From Paratinospora sagittata (lineage: Eukaryota; Streptophyta; Magnoliopsida; Ranunculales; Menispermaceae), in contig CM069598.1 in the NCBI GenBank assembly GCA_035771175.1, positions 22,055,438 to 22,119,437 of the forward strand: a DNA stretch of 64,000 nucleotides, in the 5' to 3' direction. The translations under genes and the position numbers were made by a program. Positions 27,891-38,660 of the stretch are shown here, piece after piece. The first letter of the stretch is position 1, and every line of letters starts with the position of its first letter. Under the pieces are notes generated by a model. It had not been told where the DNA came from. It was given only the letters and a program-made list of their open reading frames with translations, and did not search any database.

Positions 27891-28380
27891 TTTTGCCAAA
27901 AACCTCACTCCTCGGACGGGCAGGTGATAAAGTCGGCTGACTGACAAAGATAAAAGTTTACTACTCTTACAAACTCCTCGGAAAATATTCTCACTCCTAA
28001 CCTGCAAGGACGATGGCATCGAGGGGGTGTCACTGAAAACACTTTGATGCTTAAGTTAGTCTCTGTAGAGAGTCGGAGTTCTAGAACATATATTTTTTTA
28101 GTTGAATGAGGTCCCTTTTTATAGTCAAAGGGGGAATTCCCTGCATTTAATGTCGTTATCCATCATTGGGAGAGATTTAAGCCTTTTCCTTATAATGATT
28201 TATCTAGTTGAATGGATCATGATGTGTTATCTCTTTTCTTGAGATGTGTGTAAGTGTTATGATGTGGATGTTTTATGCTTGATCTTCATCGATGGAGGTT
28301 CCAGTGGAAGCGTATATCGTCTCGATAGAGATTGAGACGGTAATATGTCCTCGACCATGGTCGAGGTGGTATTCCCTCGA
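27891..28380 (-). repeat. TAT-lineage gypsy LTR fragment (inverted)
   Basis: The complement of about 28,015-28,075 gives AGAGACTAACTTAAGCATCA, matching the 11,925 block. It ends against ORF1-element sequence at about 28,380. It contains the perfect 18-bp palindrome CCTCGACCATGGTCGAGG at 28,349-28,366. Confidence 0.6.
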
Positions 28381-28540
28381 ATGTTTTGGTTATGATTTTT
28401 GTGAACATACATATATATTTCATTGAAAATCCATACGAGTCATAAAAATTCGAAGATTTTCCTCGTTAAGTATCCTGATCTAACGTTGTATCGCAATCTT
28501 ATGTATTCAAACTCTTTCGCTTAGTCTCTTTGATTATTAT

Positions 28541-28818
28541 CCAAATTCGTGTGTCCCATACCACATGAATTTGGTAATAAGGGTGTCAACCAAGTTAAGT
28601 TGTATGAACACAGTCTCTATAAAACATCAACTAAATAGTAGTTTACTAATAGTATAGTCCAAGTTTACTCGTCCCATACCGTGTAAACTTAGTGATAATG
28701 TTAGTAATGCAACTTTCTCCAAATGTTTCTTTTCACACAAGGTCGTGGGTTTTCTTACTTCTATATTTTATTTAGTATCCTCCAATTTTGTTGTGTCCCA
28801 TACCACTCCAAAGTTTAG
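28541..28818 (-). other. Three-hairpin module, second copy
   Basis: Inverted repeats at 28,541-28,574, 28,659-28,692 and 28,782-28,818 have the loop GTCCCATACC on the plus strand, so GGTATGGGAC on the element's own strand. The first is CCAAATTCGTGTG/CACATGAATTTGG. Order and spacing match 19,398-19,674. Confidence 0.75.
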
Positions 28819-28923
28819 TGATACAAAAAAAAAATGGTTATAAGTCAGCCTACCAAAGACAGTCTTAAACAAAACTTTTTCATTCATATATAAAATAAAT
28901 TTTTACAATGCCAGTGATCATTC

Positions 28924-29351
28924 CTAATTTTCCTGCCTACTACTGCTCCTTCTAGGCCTCCTGCTAGGTACAAAAAGACTACTAGAAGAAGGTTGAGAAT
29001 TTACTCGTTGTTTTTCGACGTTTTGCATACGTGTTAACAAAGCATTTTGAGTCTCCTCTATTCGCGCAATACTAGCTACTATCACATTTAACTGCTCAAA
29101 TGGGTTAGTCGATTGTCCCATCGATGGTTGATGGGTTGACTGTCCCATAGATGGAGGGTAGGCCGTAGGCATTAGTGAAAAGTATTGGCCGTATGGTTGA
29201 CTCATAGGTGTGGGGTAGTTGTTTTGACCGTACGGGGATTCCCTAACTGGAACCCCTTGGACATTTGGATATGCTTGGGTTGAAAAGTCTTGAACCATGG
29301 GCTCATTGGGATGTCCTGTCTTCCAAGATTTGGTGCCGCAAAACTTGTTTG
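28924..29351 (-). pseudogene. ORF1 C-terminal part, out of frame with the N-terminal part
   Basis: After a TGA (29,354-29,352) and a one-base deletion the frame continues QAYPNVQGVPVRESPYGQNN, a Pro/Gln/Tyr-rich stretch, then a helical segment FEQLNVIVASIARIEETQNA and LLTRMQNVEKQRV. The basic Ser/Arg end is PSRRPRRSSSRQEN. This is the complete C-terminus that the other copy has lost; the heptad-like segment suggests oligomerisation. Confidence 0.7.
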
Positions 29352-30512
29352 TCATTGATTCACAGGAACTTGTGGAACTGGCCGATACGGTACTTCAGGA
29401 GTTGGAAACCTTTGGTACGTAGTATTGCCTTGAGTTGGCATGTCCCAGGAAGGTGGATTTGCTGGAACTTTTTGTCTATCCTGATTTGGTTGAGGTTGAT
29501 TTAGGTTGGCAAATAAATCTTCCTCAGAGAACAGGTGCTCGGTTGGATCATTATTCGAGGCTGGGTCTGACGTAGGGTTCTGGTTTGGCTCCTTATTTGG
29601 TACCTCCCTAACAGGGATCTTGCGTCGAATTTTTCGGTAACAACGTCCCTTTTCATCTCTAATTCTTTCGCCAATTGCTCCTGAAGTCGCGCCGAATACT
29701 TCCTCGTCAGTTACCACTCCACTTGTGACAAATGTCTTGAAGATAGAGGCTGCTGTAACCGCCTCAGTGATTTGCTTCGAAGACTCATCAAAAGTGTTGA
29801 CGTTTGCCTCGTATAACATCCTCATGATCAAGGCCCTGTAGTCGAGGAGTTCCTTTCTCAAAGGGTTTTGAATCACTCGTAACATTTGTTGGATGATGAT
29901 GTGAGGTAGTGAGACCTTAATTTTCTTCTCTATATAGTATAACACAAGAAGTTGAACACTTGACATAGCACCTCTAGTCACCTTTTTCGGCAAGATGTTG
30001 CCGAATACAATCTTTCCAAGGCCGGCAAGAGGTGGTTTAAGGAGATTGTTTGGGAGGTGGGCGTACGTCGATTGGGTGTACGGGTTTTTGGAGAGGGAAT
30101 TAAACAATTGTTCGTTGGACTCCGTGATCTCTACAATTGTCTGGGGTTCACGTGGATCAATGATTCTATCTTCAATCGAAATCTCCATAAGTCGCATAAT
30201 AACTTCGACGTTGATAGAAATCTTCGTTCCCCTGACCGTTGTCTCCAAATTAGGGCTGATCCCATCTTCTTGAAGTCTTACGCAATTCATGGCTTCGTAG
30301 AAGGATTTCATCAAGTTGTAAGAGACGTGAGCCTCAACTTTTGTTATGTTTAACCACCCCGGTGTTGCGAGTCTTTCGTGAAGGATCGGACGGAGACGGA
30401 GATCTCTATTGTCGATACTCCTCATAGTCATAATGTCCCTTTTAAACACTTCTTTGAGTCTAGTGGGAATTAGTTCCCTACTACCGGAAGTCGTTCCTTC
30501 ACTTGAGACCAT
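29352..30512 (-). CDS. ORF1 N-terminal domain, intact in this copy
   Basis: 386 uninterrupted codons from MVSSEGTTSGSRELIPTRLK to VPQVPVNQ. It keeps the Trp codon at the site of the nonsense codon in the other copy (LATPGWLNITKVE) and reads through the second nonsense site. The domain layout is as in 17,713-19,176: a helical 60-260 region of the putative plant transposon protein type, then RCYRKIRRKIPVREVP and an acidic linker (TEHLFSEEDLFANLNQ). Small and large substitutions are spread over the whole protein, with long runs of identity. I know no biochemical role for this domain. Confidence 0.72.
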   Translation of the reverse strand: MVSSEGTTSGSRELIPTRLKEVFKRDIMTMRSIDNRDLRLRPILHERLATPGWLNITKVEAHVSYNLMKSFYEAMNCVRLQEDGISPNLETTVRGTKISINVEVIMRLMEISIEDRIIDPREPQTIVEITESNEQLFNSLSKNPYTQSTYAHLPNNLLKPPLAGLGKIVFGNILPKKVTRGAMSSVQLLVLYYIEKKIKVSLPHIIIQQMLRVIQNPLRKELLDYRALIMRMLYEANVNTFDESSKQITEAVTAASIFKTFVTSGVVTDEEVFGATSGAIGERIRDEKGRCYRKIRRKIPVREVPNKEPNQNPTSDPASNNDPTEHLFSEEDLFANLNQPQPNQDRQKVPANPPSWDMPTQGNTTYQRFPTPEVPYRPVPQVPVNQ

Positions 30513-30654
30513 TATTTTGCTGAAAGGAAAATAAGCTTGTGAAGGGCACAAAATATATTCATAACATTTTTAAGATTTATGCTTTGTCCGTTAGACAATA
30601 TTTTCTATTTTTCTCTTGATGTTTATGCCATTATTTAATCCAAATTCTCCACTA

Positions 30655-30688
30655 GCAATATATATATGTATATATCTTATATATTCGT

Positions 30689-30753
<65 letters not shown>

Positions 30754-30890
30754 ATCATAACTATATATATATATTTGAATCTAAACTATATAGTTTTTCT
30801 AGATATATATTTAATATAAATCTCAATTATATATAATTCATATATATATATAGTTCTAGAGATATATATATCTAATAAATAATTTCTTCC
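30655..30890 (-). repeat. TA microsatellite leader
   Basis: A long (TA)n run at about 30,690-30,750 is followed by TATATAGTTCTAGAGATATA blocks matching 17,171-17,620. It separates the PBS from ORF1. Confidence 0.85.
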
Positions 30891-30927
30891 CTTAATTTGG
30901 TGGACTTGGGTGGGTCGTGGACCTTAC

Positions 30928-30939
30928 GCTCTGATACCA
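30928..30939 (-). promoter_or_regulatory. Primer-binding site (tRNA-iMet type)
   Basis: TGGTATCAGAGC on the minus strand lies five bases after the LTR end TGTGACA. It fixes the 5' end and orientation of this element. Confidence 0.9.
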
Positions 30940-30944
30940 TTAAA

Positions 30945-32304
30945 TGTCACACACACCGCCCAGACGCGCAAAAACCGGCGGGACACTCACGGATAGGGCG
31001 CGAATGCATTATAGCAATAACTGAGTGTGCGAAAACACGATTAAGTACAAGTCTGATTTCATTAATTTCAGAATATATTTGTACATGAATAGTTAAGGAA
31101 ACATTCTCCCAAAATCCCCAATGAATAATACAAAGGGTACAAAATGTGGGCCCAAAAACCTGCACCCAGTGCACCCTAATCTCCTGTGAAAAATTGGATA
31201 ACAACGGGGTGAGCTACACGCTCAGTGGGTAAAATAGTTCGTGAATATAACAATTAATAAAACAAACTTCATAATCAAATATCTTAAATACACATCAGAG
31301 CATCATAATCAATCCAACATGTATGTATGCATGACACCGTCTCGTATTGGTTTGATGATTGTACATCGCCTTGGTTCACGTACAAATGTCCCTCCCCAGG
31401 AGTAGCTGGGTTCTCATTGTGCGTCCCTCCTCAGGAACGACGCTCTGGATTCACGTACAGATGTCGCTCCCCAGGAGTAGCGAGGTTCTCATTGTACGTC
31501 CCTCTCCAGAGAAATATAATGAATAGCGAGCATTGCTTCTAACTATTCTATGAATCATAAACCACATACGTCCTTAGGAGGTGCTATATATGATGCCAAT
31601 GCATGAACTAGTCCGGTCTTTACTTAACATTTAGACAGGATTTGACAACGTCTGGTGATCCTTATCAGGGTCGGTATCACTACGTGCAAGGTTAGGACAT
31701 TCAGTATTACTTGTATAAGCTGATAGCTTTCAAATAAAACCAACCAGATCAGTCTCCAGTTGAGAGGTGGGACACAAGGTCTAATAAAATATCAATCGTC
31801 TAGAGCAGCACGCTGCCTCCCATTCATTATTTAAAGTTACTGAGGACATGACTGAGTCTGGTTGAGCCAGATTGACCACTAATCCGGCATAACAACAATG
31901 TAATACATAAACTCTAAATATACAGGCATAAGTATGACAGTATGAACATTATACGCAATAATGCAGTGTAAATGAATAGTAGACATAATGATAAATGAAT
32001 GCAAACTTTAATAAAAGTTATAAGACAGGTGAACCTATGTTTCGTTCCCCACCATCAGATAAAAACTCATTTGAAAACTGGCTTCTTCCCCCGGGGCAGA
32101 ACCGCGTTGCACCGCACACAGAGTCTTAAAAGAGAAGACAAAAACTCAAAATGAGTGAAACAGAGAAGGAAAATCACAAGGAGGAGTGATTTTGGTGTGA
32201 GAAATGAGGAGGGGGGAGGGGTTCTTAAATAGGAAAAATGGCGCCTGAATGTTCGGGCAGGTGCCCGAACAATTTTTTTTTTTGTGCAAACCTAGTGTAT
32301 TACA
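30945..32304 (-). repeat. 5' LTR of the minus-strand element
   Basis: 1,360 bp. On the minus strand it starts TGTAATACACTAGG and ends GTGTGTGACA. The TATA-like CTATTTAAG lies at about 32,230, with about two diverged ACGT-palindrome units just upstream. It matches 15,741-17,170 along most of its length. Confidence 0.88.
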
Positions 32305-32568
32305 CCTCAACTCTTTTATAAGTTTCCCTAGTACTCATTTCTCGACTTGATAACCTTGATAACATATTCCTTTATAGAAAAGTTTAGTAGAATAAGAAAC
32401 TTCATATTAGGCTAATTTCTAGGTGATCTTTCTTTATACTTTTTTTTGCTTTTTGTTAAAACTTATTACTAATTTCTTCCAAGTCTTTGGCTTACGTGTG
32501 TGTGTGAATATTTTTGTGATGGTTGTTATTGCTAAATTACATATTTTGTGATTGTTTAGGGGACATTA
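32305..32568 (+). other. MULE 5' flank, intron-like
   Basis: AT-rich sequence ends TGATTGTTTAG directly before GGGGACATTATGGATGAC, so it resembles the 3' end of an intron ahead of the transposase start codon. No terminal inverted repeat of the MULE is visible here; the minus-strand retroelement has replaced or displaced it. Confidence 0.4.
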
Positions 32569-35500
32569 TGGATGACAAAATCGTTTCCGTTATATGTTAT
32601 ATGAAATGGAGAAATGACATATGGACCTAACAGTGTTGATTATAGTTGTGGCTCTTCGACTGGTATTGTCATGACCCACTATCCGTGATGTCATGACCGA
32701 CACGGAACCCTGTGTACATGATTACTCGACATACCATAATCCCCAAATACATAACAATAAACACATGGATATAATATAAGATCATCATATAAAACATATC
32801 CAAAATGACAACCAGAAAATTTTTCTCCAAGTCCATAGTGTTCAAAAGTACAAAATATACTTAACTATAAGTACAAACCCATCTAAATGTTAAGTATAAT
32901 CAATAGGTGTTACATAGTACAATTTATCAAAATAAATTGCGAAAAAGTACTAAACACCTACGTCAACGACAGTACGGGAACGCTTCGCAGCAAAGCTTTC
33001 CCTTTCCCCTTTCTATCAGATCCTAAAAAGATAAGGATGAGGGGTGAGCTACAACAAGCTTAGTGAATATTCTATACAAATGGCAACATATATATATATA
33101 TATGTAAAACATTGCAAGAATCATTAAAACCATTTAAATAATCATGGGTGTAAGCAATATTACATACATGCCAATATAATGTATTATGTCATAAACAAGA
33201 CGATGCATACCATTTTATAAGCATGCATATGCAACCTAACACCTCCTGAGTAAGAATCAATACAAGGGCCATGTGTGTGCGAAACCCATGCCCGATCGAC
33301 TTCTTACCCGTATCTATCAGAATTCCTATGGATTGTATGAACCATAGGATTCACCTACCAAGACAAGTGCCATGTCTAGGCGAATCCTAACATACACAAC
33401 CCATAGAAATTCTTTGTAAGGTCCACAATTGAGGATTTTCGGTCGACCCAATGGGATTCCATAAGAATCCCAAGCTTAGGGAATGCAACATAACTTAATT
33501 GTTCTCCCCAACTGACTATGCTCAAATACAGTTCATGAATTCAATAAATCATGCATACTACATTATTCAAGCATTTGAAACATTTTTAAACTACAATGCC
33601 ACATATAGAATTTACAAGTAAAGATACACTCACACTTGATTGGCTAGACCTAGCCAATCCAAATCCAATTCCAATCCAAAAAGCACTGGAAAGCTACAAA
33701 ATCAACCCAAGTACTTCAATCCCCAATTGGCCTATTCGGGTTACTTAGATCCACTACAACCCCTACATGAAACATGGTTCATACAATACTAAATTCAGTC
33801 AAAGTATGCTCAATAACCATGTTTAAACCCAATTTCATAGCCAATTAAGTTCCTAAATTGGTTATACACATGAGCCAATCCCATATTGCCCAATTTGACC
33901 ATTTAATACCCAATTAACTCACATTTACCCCAATTGAATGCAATAGGTTGATCTAACCACTATAATACATGACATTCAATCATAAATATGGTTAATTAGA
34001 CTAATTGCAAGTCAATTTGATTAATTGACATCAATTAAGTCAAAATCCCCAAATTTGGGCAAATTCCCAAATCACATGCAATTTCCCAAAATTGCACTTC
34101 ACCTAGGGTTTCCGGCCATCAAGATCAGTAAATTGGACCACCATAACACCACATTTACCCATCTATTCATCATACATTACATGCAAATCCAATGACAAAC
34201 TCTATGTCCAAAAATCCTAGTTTAGGTCAAATACACAGCTAAACATTAATTACACCCTACTTCAATGCACTGTTCGGATGTAATAAATTACCAAAAGAAA
34301 TATCCAATAACTAATTTAACCATTTAGATTCAATAAAATCAAGAGAAAAACCTTCTGTCCAAAATTGAGCTAAATCCAATGGTAGATCAAAGAGTATGCC
34401 TCTATGATTAAGACAACTCTAACTGAATTGTTTCTCTTCTCCTGCTGCAAATACTTGAATGCAGACGATTATATCTCCCAAAATACTCGACCAGTCCACA
34501 TCCTAACCGTTCATAATGCAACACTTTCAGTTTTGAACCATCTGCTGAAGTATCACATCCATCCAACAGTAGATTTAGGAGATCCAATAGTTTGATGTAA
34601 ACTGTGCTAGAAATCCAAATTTTTTGACCAGTTATGTTTGCGAGGTTATATCTCTCAGAAAAAAACTCCAATCAAGATCTCCACCAACCAGAATGAAGAA
34701 GAGTGAGAGAAGAACTGACTGACAAATTTTTAGCTTGATGCAACCACAGATCTAAGAGATCAATCTTCTGATCAAAACATTGCTAAGATTTCCCTTCAGG
34801 CAACTTCCTCTCCCTTTCTCTTCTCTTCTTTTCTCTCAACCTTACTCTCTCAAAAACGTCCCCTAAGGAAGAAAATGAGAGATTGAGACACATGTTACAC
34901 CCACGTGCACCTATTTTGCCAAGTGTTGATCATGCTCCAACACCATGCCAAGTATTTCCTCAAGGGCTCATTTGTTAGCCACATGGCCTTTACCCAATCA
35001 CAATCTCACATGTGAGTTGTTAACCAATATCAACAATTTCATCATTTTTTTCATTTATTTAATCAATACATGCCCATTCAAATCTTGGTCCAATTGACCC
35101 CATTATACAATTAATAACGCATATATTAATATTAATATGTCACTATTAATATATTACTTTTGTGAAGTGTATTATTATCACAATCAATGTCATTAGCACA
35201 TAAATGACAATATTAATAATGATAATTCTCTAAAATAGTATGCAAAAACACTTGAACTAACATACGTCAAACATCAAATACGTATACATACACGTATACG
35301 GGTACTCTATGGGTCAAAATGACGTCATCCTATGGTATGGGAGTTACAAGTATTATAGTGAAAATGAGCATAAATCTTAACGAATTAGAAGATGTCATAC
35401 GAGAGACGTTGTCAATAGGTCATCGATCGATGCGGTTAAGTATGATGTACTGCTATCCAATTTTCTTAGGGAGTGAAACATGTTTCTTTAAGCCCTTACC

Positions 35501-37950
35501 CATTTTGGATGATCGGAGTATACAATTCATGTGGCAAGTTGTGTCTCAATTTCCACCTCCAAATACCATAGAGATCTACTTGGTTGTTGAGCATATTACT
35601 GCGGATCGAGATCTTAGTGCACATCTAAACTTGCAGACAGGTCGCATTGAATCATCATGTCACAATGAAGATGAAGCGATGGATGATAGACTAAGAGATG
35701 GTGATGCAGGGGATGAATTGGTTCGCGGTGACACTTTGCCCGAAGTGGTCACGCAATCTCAACCATTTGATCCTGCAAATGACAATGATACCGAAGAACC
35801 TAGTGACGAAAGTGAGAACAAAGTGGATGATGCCACTGGTGGTGACCTAGCGCTGGATGCACACGATCCTTCGTATGATCCACCTGGTTCATTTAATGAA
35901 ATAATTGATGAAGATGCACCTTTTACAGAACCAGAACCAGGACGAGGTACAGAAACTCTGCCAGAGTATGAAATGCCAACTCCAATGTACTACGATATAA
36001 ATTTTGATGCAGTTAACGTAACAACTGATGAGCATTTGTTGCAAAGTGGTGCCTGTCGAACATACAATGGTGAGTTGTATAAAGGACTGAGGTTTACCAG
36101 TAAAGTTGACTAACAAAACACGGTGAAACGATATTGTATTGAGCATCACAAAGATTTTGTAGTTATTGACTCTGATAAGAAATCTTGGGCTTTGCGTTGC
36201 AAGCAAGGTAGCGATGGTTGCAAATGGATGTTGCGTGCATGCAAACACAAGTCGCATGGTCTTTTTGAGGTTACTAAGTACCATCCAACTCATACATGTG
36301 TTTATGAAGGGTTATCACAAGATTATTCCCAACTCGATTCTAACCTGATATGTGCAGAGGTCTTCAATTTGGTTCATCGGGATTCCTGTAGCTACTTTGC
36401 ACTAGACGGTAAGGGACAAGTTTGGCTACAACGTTTACTATAAAAGGGTATGGCAGGCTAATAGAAAAGCTTTCGTGAAGATTTTTGGTGATTGGGAAAC
36501 ATCATATCAGATGCTTTGCACGTGGAAAGATGTGCTTTTAGAAACAAATCCGGGGACACAAGTAGAATTGGAGGAATGTTCACTAGGACCGAGATTAATC
36601 GAGTTTAAGCGATTTTTTTGGGCATTTGGACCTTGCATTGAAGGTTTCAAATATTGTAGACCCATCATTCAAATTGATGGCACCCATTTGTATGGAAAGT
36701 ATCAGGCTAATCTCCTGATCGCAACATCAGTTTGTAGTAATGGACATGTTTACCCACTTGCATTTGCTGTTGTTGGAAATGAATCAACAGATTCATGGGA
36801 TTGGTTTATGAAAAATTTGCGAAGCCGTGTAACTGATAGAAGAAGCATTTGTATGATATCAGATCGACACAGGGGAATAATCAGTGCAATGGATGAGCCT
36901 TCTAACGGTTGGTGCGAGGCTCTTGGGCACCATAGGTTTTGTATACATCATGTGGGTAGCAGAATGAAAAGTTCAAGAACAATGATTTAAAAGACTTAGC
37001 AAAACTAGCAGGCCAACAACACCAACCACGCAAGTTGGCTGCATATCCAGATCGTATTAAATTGTTGAATCCTGAAGCTCGTAGATGGCTTTCTAAGATT
37101 GATAAGAAGAAATGGAGTAGGCATATGATGAGGGCTATCCATATGGTTGGATGACTACAAACCTCGTAGGTATGGAGTTTTGAATTTATATGCTATTTTG
37201 AACTCTATGTATTACTTGCTTAGACATAAAAAAATAAATATCTTTTTTTGTTTACTTCAATTGCAGAGTGTTTCAATGGTGTACTCAAAGGTGCTAGGAT
37301 GTTGCTAATATGTGCTTTGGTTCAAATTACTTTCGATCAATGTATTAAGTATTTTGAAACAAGGCAAAAAAAGTATGAGGAATCCGTGAAGAATGGTGAA
37401 TAATATACTCCCTATGCAATGAAATTGCTTCAATGATGGCAACAAAAGTCAAAGGCTCATCAAGTAACACTTATTGATAGGGTGCGAGGAGAGTTTGAGG
37501 TGATGATTGGTCGTAGTGGATTTCATATGGATAGGGGCAACCATAAGCAAGTTGTGAACCTATCTTATAGGACTTGCAGTTGTCAGAAATGGTGAAGCTT
37601 TGGCATTCCCTGCTTACATGTCATTGTTGTGTGTGCCTTTGCCAGAATTAATCATTGGAGCTTTGTGGAGGAAAATTATCGTTGGGATTCTTTTATATTA
37701 TGCTACTCCACACCCTTTAGAGCCATCCCACAAGAAGAATATTGGCCATCAGTGAGATATCTTTTTCCACTACAACCACATGGTCTCATGAAACGTAAGA
37801 AAGGAAGACCAGTTTCAAAGCGTATTAAAAAATGAGATGGATTGGGTAGAACCATCCGAGAAGCTTCATTGTGGACATTGTTATCAACGTGGACACAATA
37901 GGAGAAAATGCCCAACCTTGCGAGGAGGACAGTCTTCCTCGAACCCATAG
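32569..37950 (+). pseudogene. Mutator-like (MuDR family) transposase gene, broken
   Basis: It starts MDDKIVSVICYMKWR; the exon is split at 32,666 by a solo LTR and resumes at 35,354 with MSINLNELEDVIRETLS. An acidic linker follows, then a DNA-binding N-domain (SDGCKWMLRACKHKSHGLFEVTKYHPTHTC) and the MULE catalytic core with IIQIDGTHLYGKYQ, DSWDWFMKNL and ICMISDRHRGIISAM. The core then loses frame near 36,960. After an intron at 37,170-37,266 come ECFNGVLKGAR, a SWIM zinc finger (CSCQKW...GIPCLHV, with a stop inside) and a CCHC knuckle CGHCYQRGHNRRKC. Several stops and frameshifts make it inactive. MULE transposases cut and paste their element with 8-11 bp target duplications. Confidence 0.9.
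32667..35348 (-). repeat. Solo LTR (gypsy type) splitting the MULE transposase exon
   Basis: 2,682 bp. On the minus strand it starts TGTAACTCCCATACC and ends TGGGTCATGACA. The flanks GGTAT (32,662-32,666) and AGTAT (35,349-35,353) differ at one base. Removing it rejoins the exon in frame (TGI...IVKMSINLN). It is the same family as 38,661-41,525, in opposite orientation. No internal retroelement sequence is present. Confidence 0.85.
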
Positions 37951-38316
37951 CATGTGATGATTGTTAACAAGCCAATCTACTATTTTGTTTTATTTTTTCA
38001 CTTTTTCCTTGTGGGCATGTATTATAGTATTGTCAACATGTGGCCATATTTGGGTATGCATTGTTATTCTTGTAACTATAACATTTATTATGAAGAGAAT
38101 GAGTACTAGTTATCATGTGTTATATTATGGATTTCTAATGGCTTCTTTGGCTTGAATATATGTTATAATGTAGTTTGCATTCTTTATGGCCATATTTTTT
38201 CATTCTTGCAACTATAAAATTTATTATGAAGAGTATGAGTACTAGTTGTTATGTATGAAACAATTTTCATGTTGAGTAACTCTCAGGTGTAGTCATTTGT
38301 TTGTTGATTACAACAG
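37951..38316 (+). other. Region between transposase and PMD gene, with a direct repeat
   Basis: No coding sequence is recognised. A ~60-bp block (AACTATAACATTTATTATGA and following, about 38,075-38,125) recurs diverged at about 38,205-38,255, next to two copies of GGCCATATTT. The end reads as an intron, with ACAACAG acceptor at 38,316. Confidence 0.6.
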
Positions 38317-38660
38317 ATAAGGATCCTGGTCCGTCTAATTTCCATCCATTCGAGCATTGGAGTTTTGATCCTTCATATCTAGATATGAGTATGCAATGTG
38401 AATTTTTGATTATTAATATTGAATATCAACAAGATTGTAAAGTAGATATGCTACTCCAGAGACTTGCAATATTGGTTTTCTTATTGTAGGTGGTGGTGTG
38501 GATCTCGGTCCATTCGACCCTTCTCCATCTAGTTTTCGTCATTCTGATCCAGCTGTCCCCCATCCATGCGTATGTACTACATATTTTCACTTCTAACATT
38601 TAAGTTTGAAGGAATTACACCATTGTCCTCTTAAATACTCAGATTCAATAGTTGCATATA

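Larger units (their letters stand above)
28381..32304 (-). mobile_element. Minus-strand gypsy element with LTR, PBS and ORF1 but no gag-pol
   Basis: In order on the minus strand: 5' LTR (32,304-30,945), iMet PBS, TA-rich leader, ORF1 and the three-hairpin module. Sequence then stops matching the plus-strand chromovirus at about 28,380, some 400 bp before the position of gag. TAT LTR and hAT fragments follow, and then a 217-bp stub of what should be the 3' LTR. It is the same family as 17,171-27,342 in opposite orientation. Without gag or pol it would need help in trans. Confidence 0.8.
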
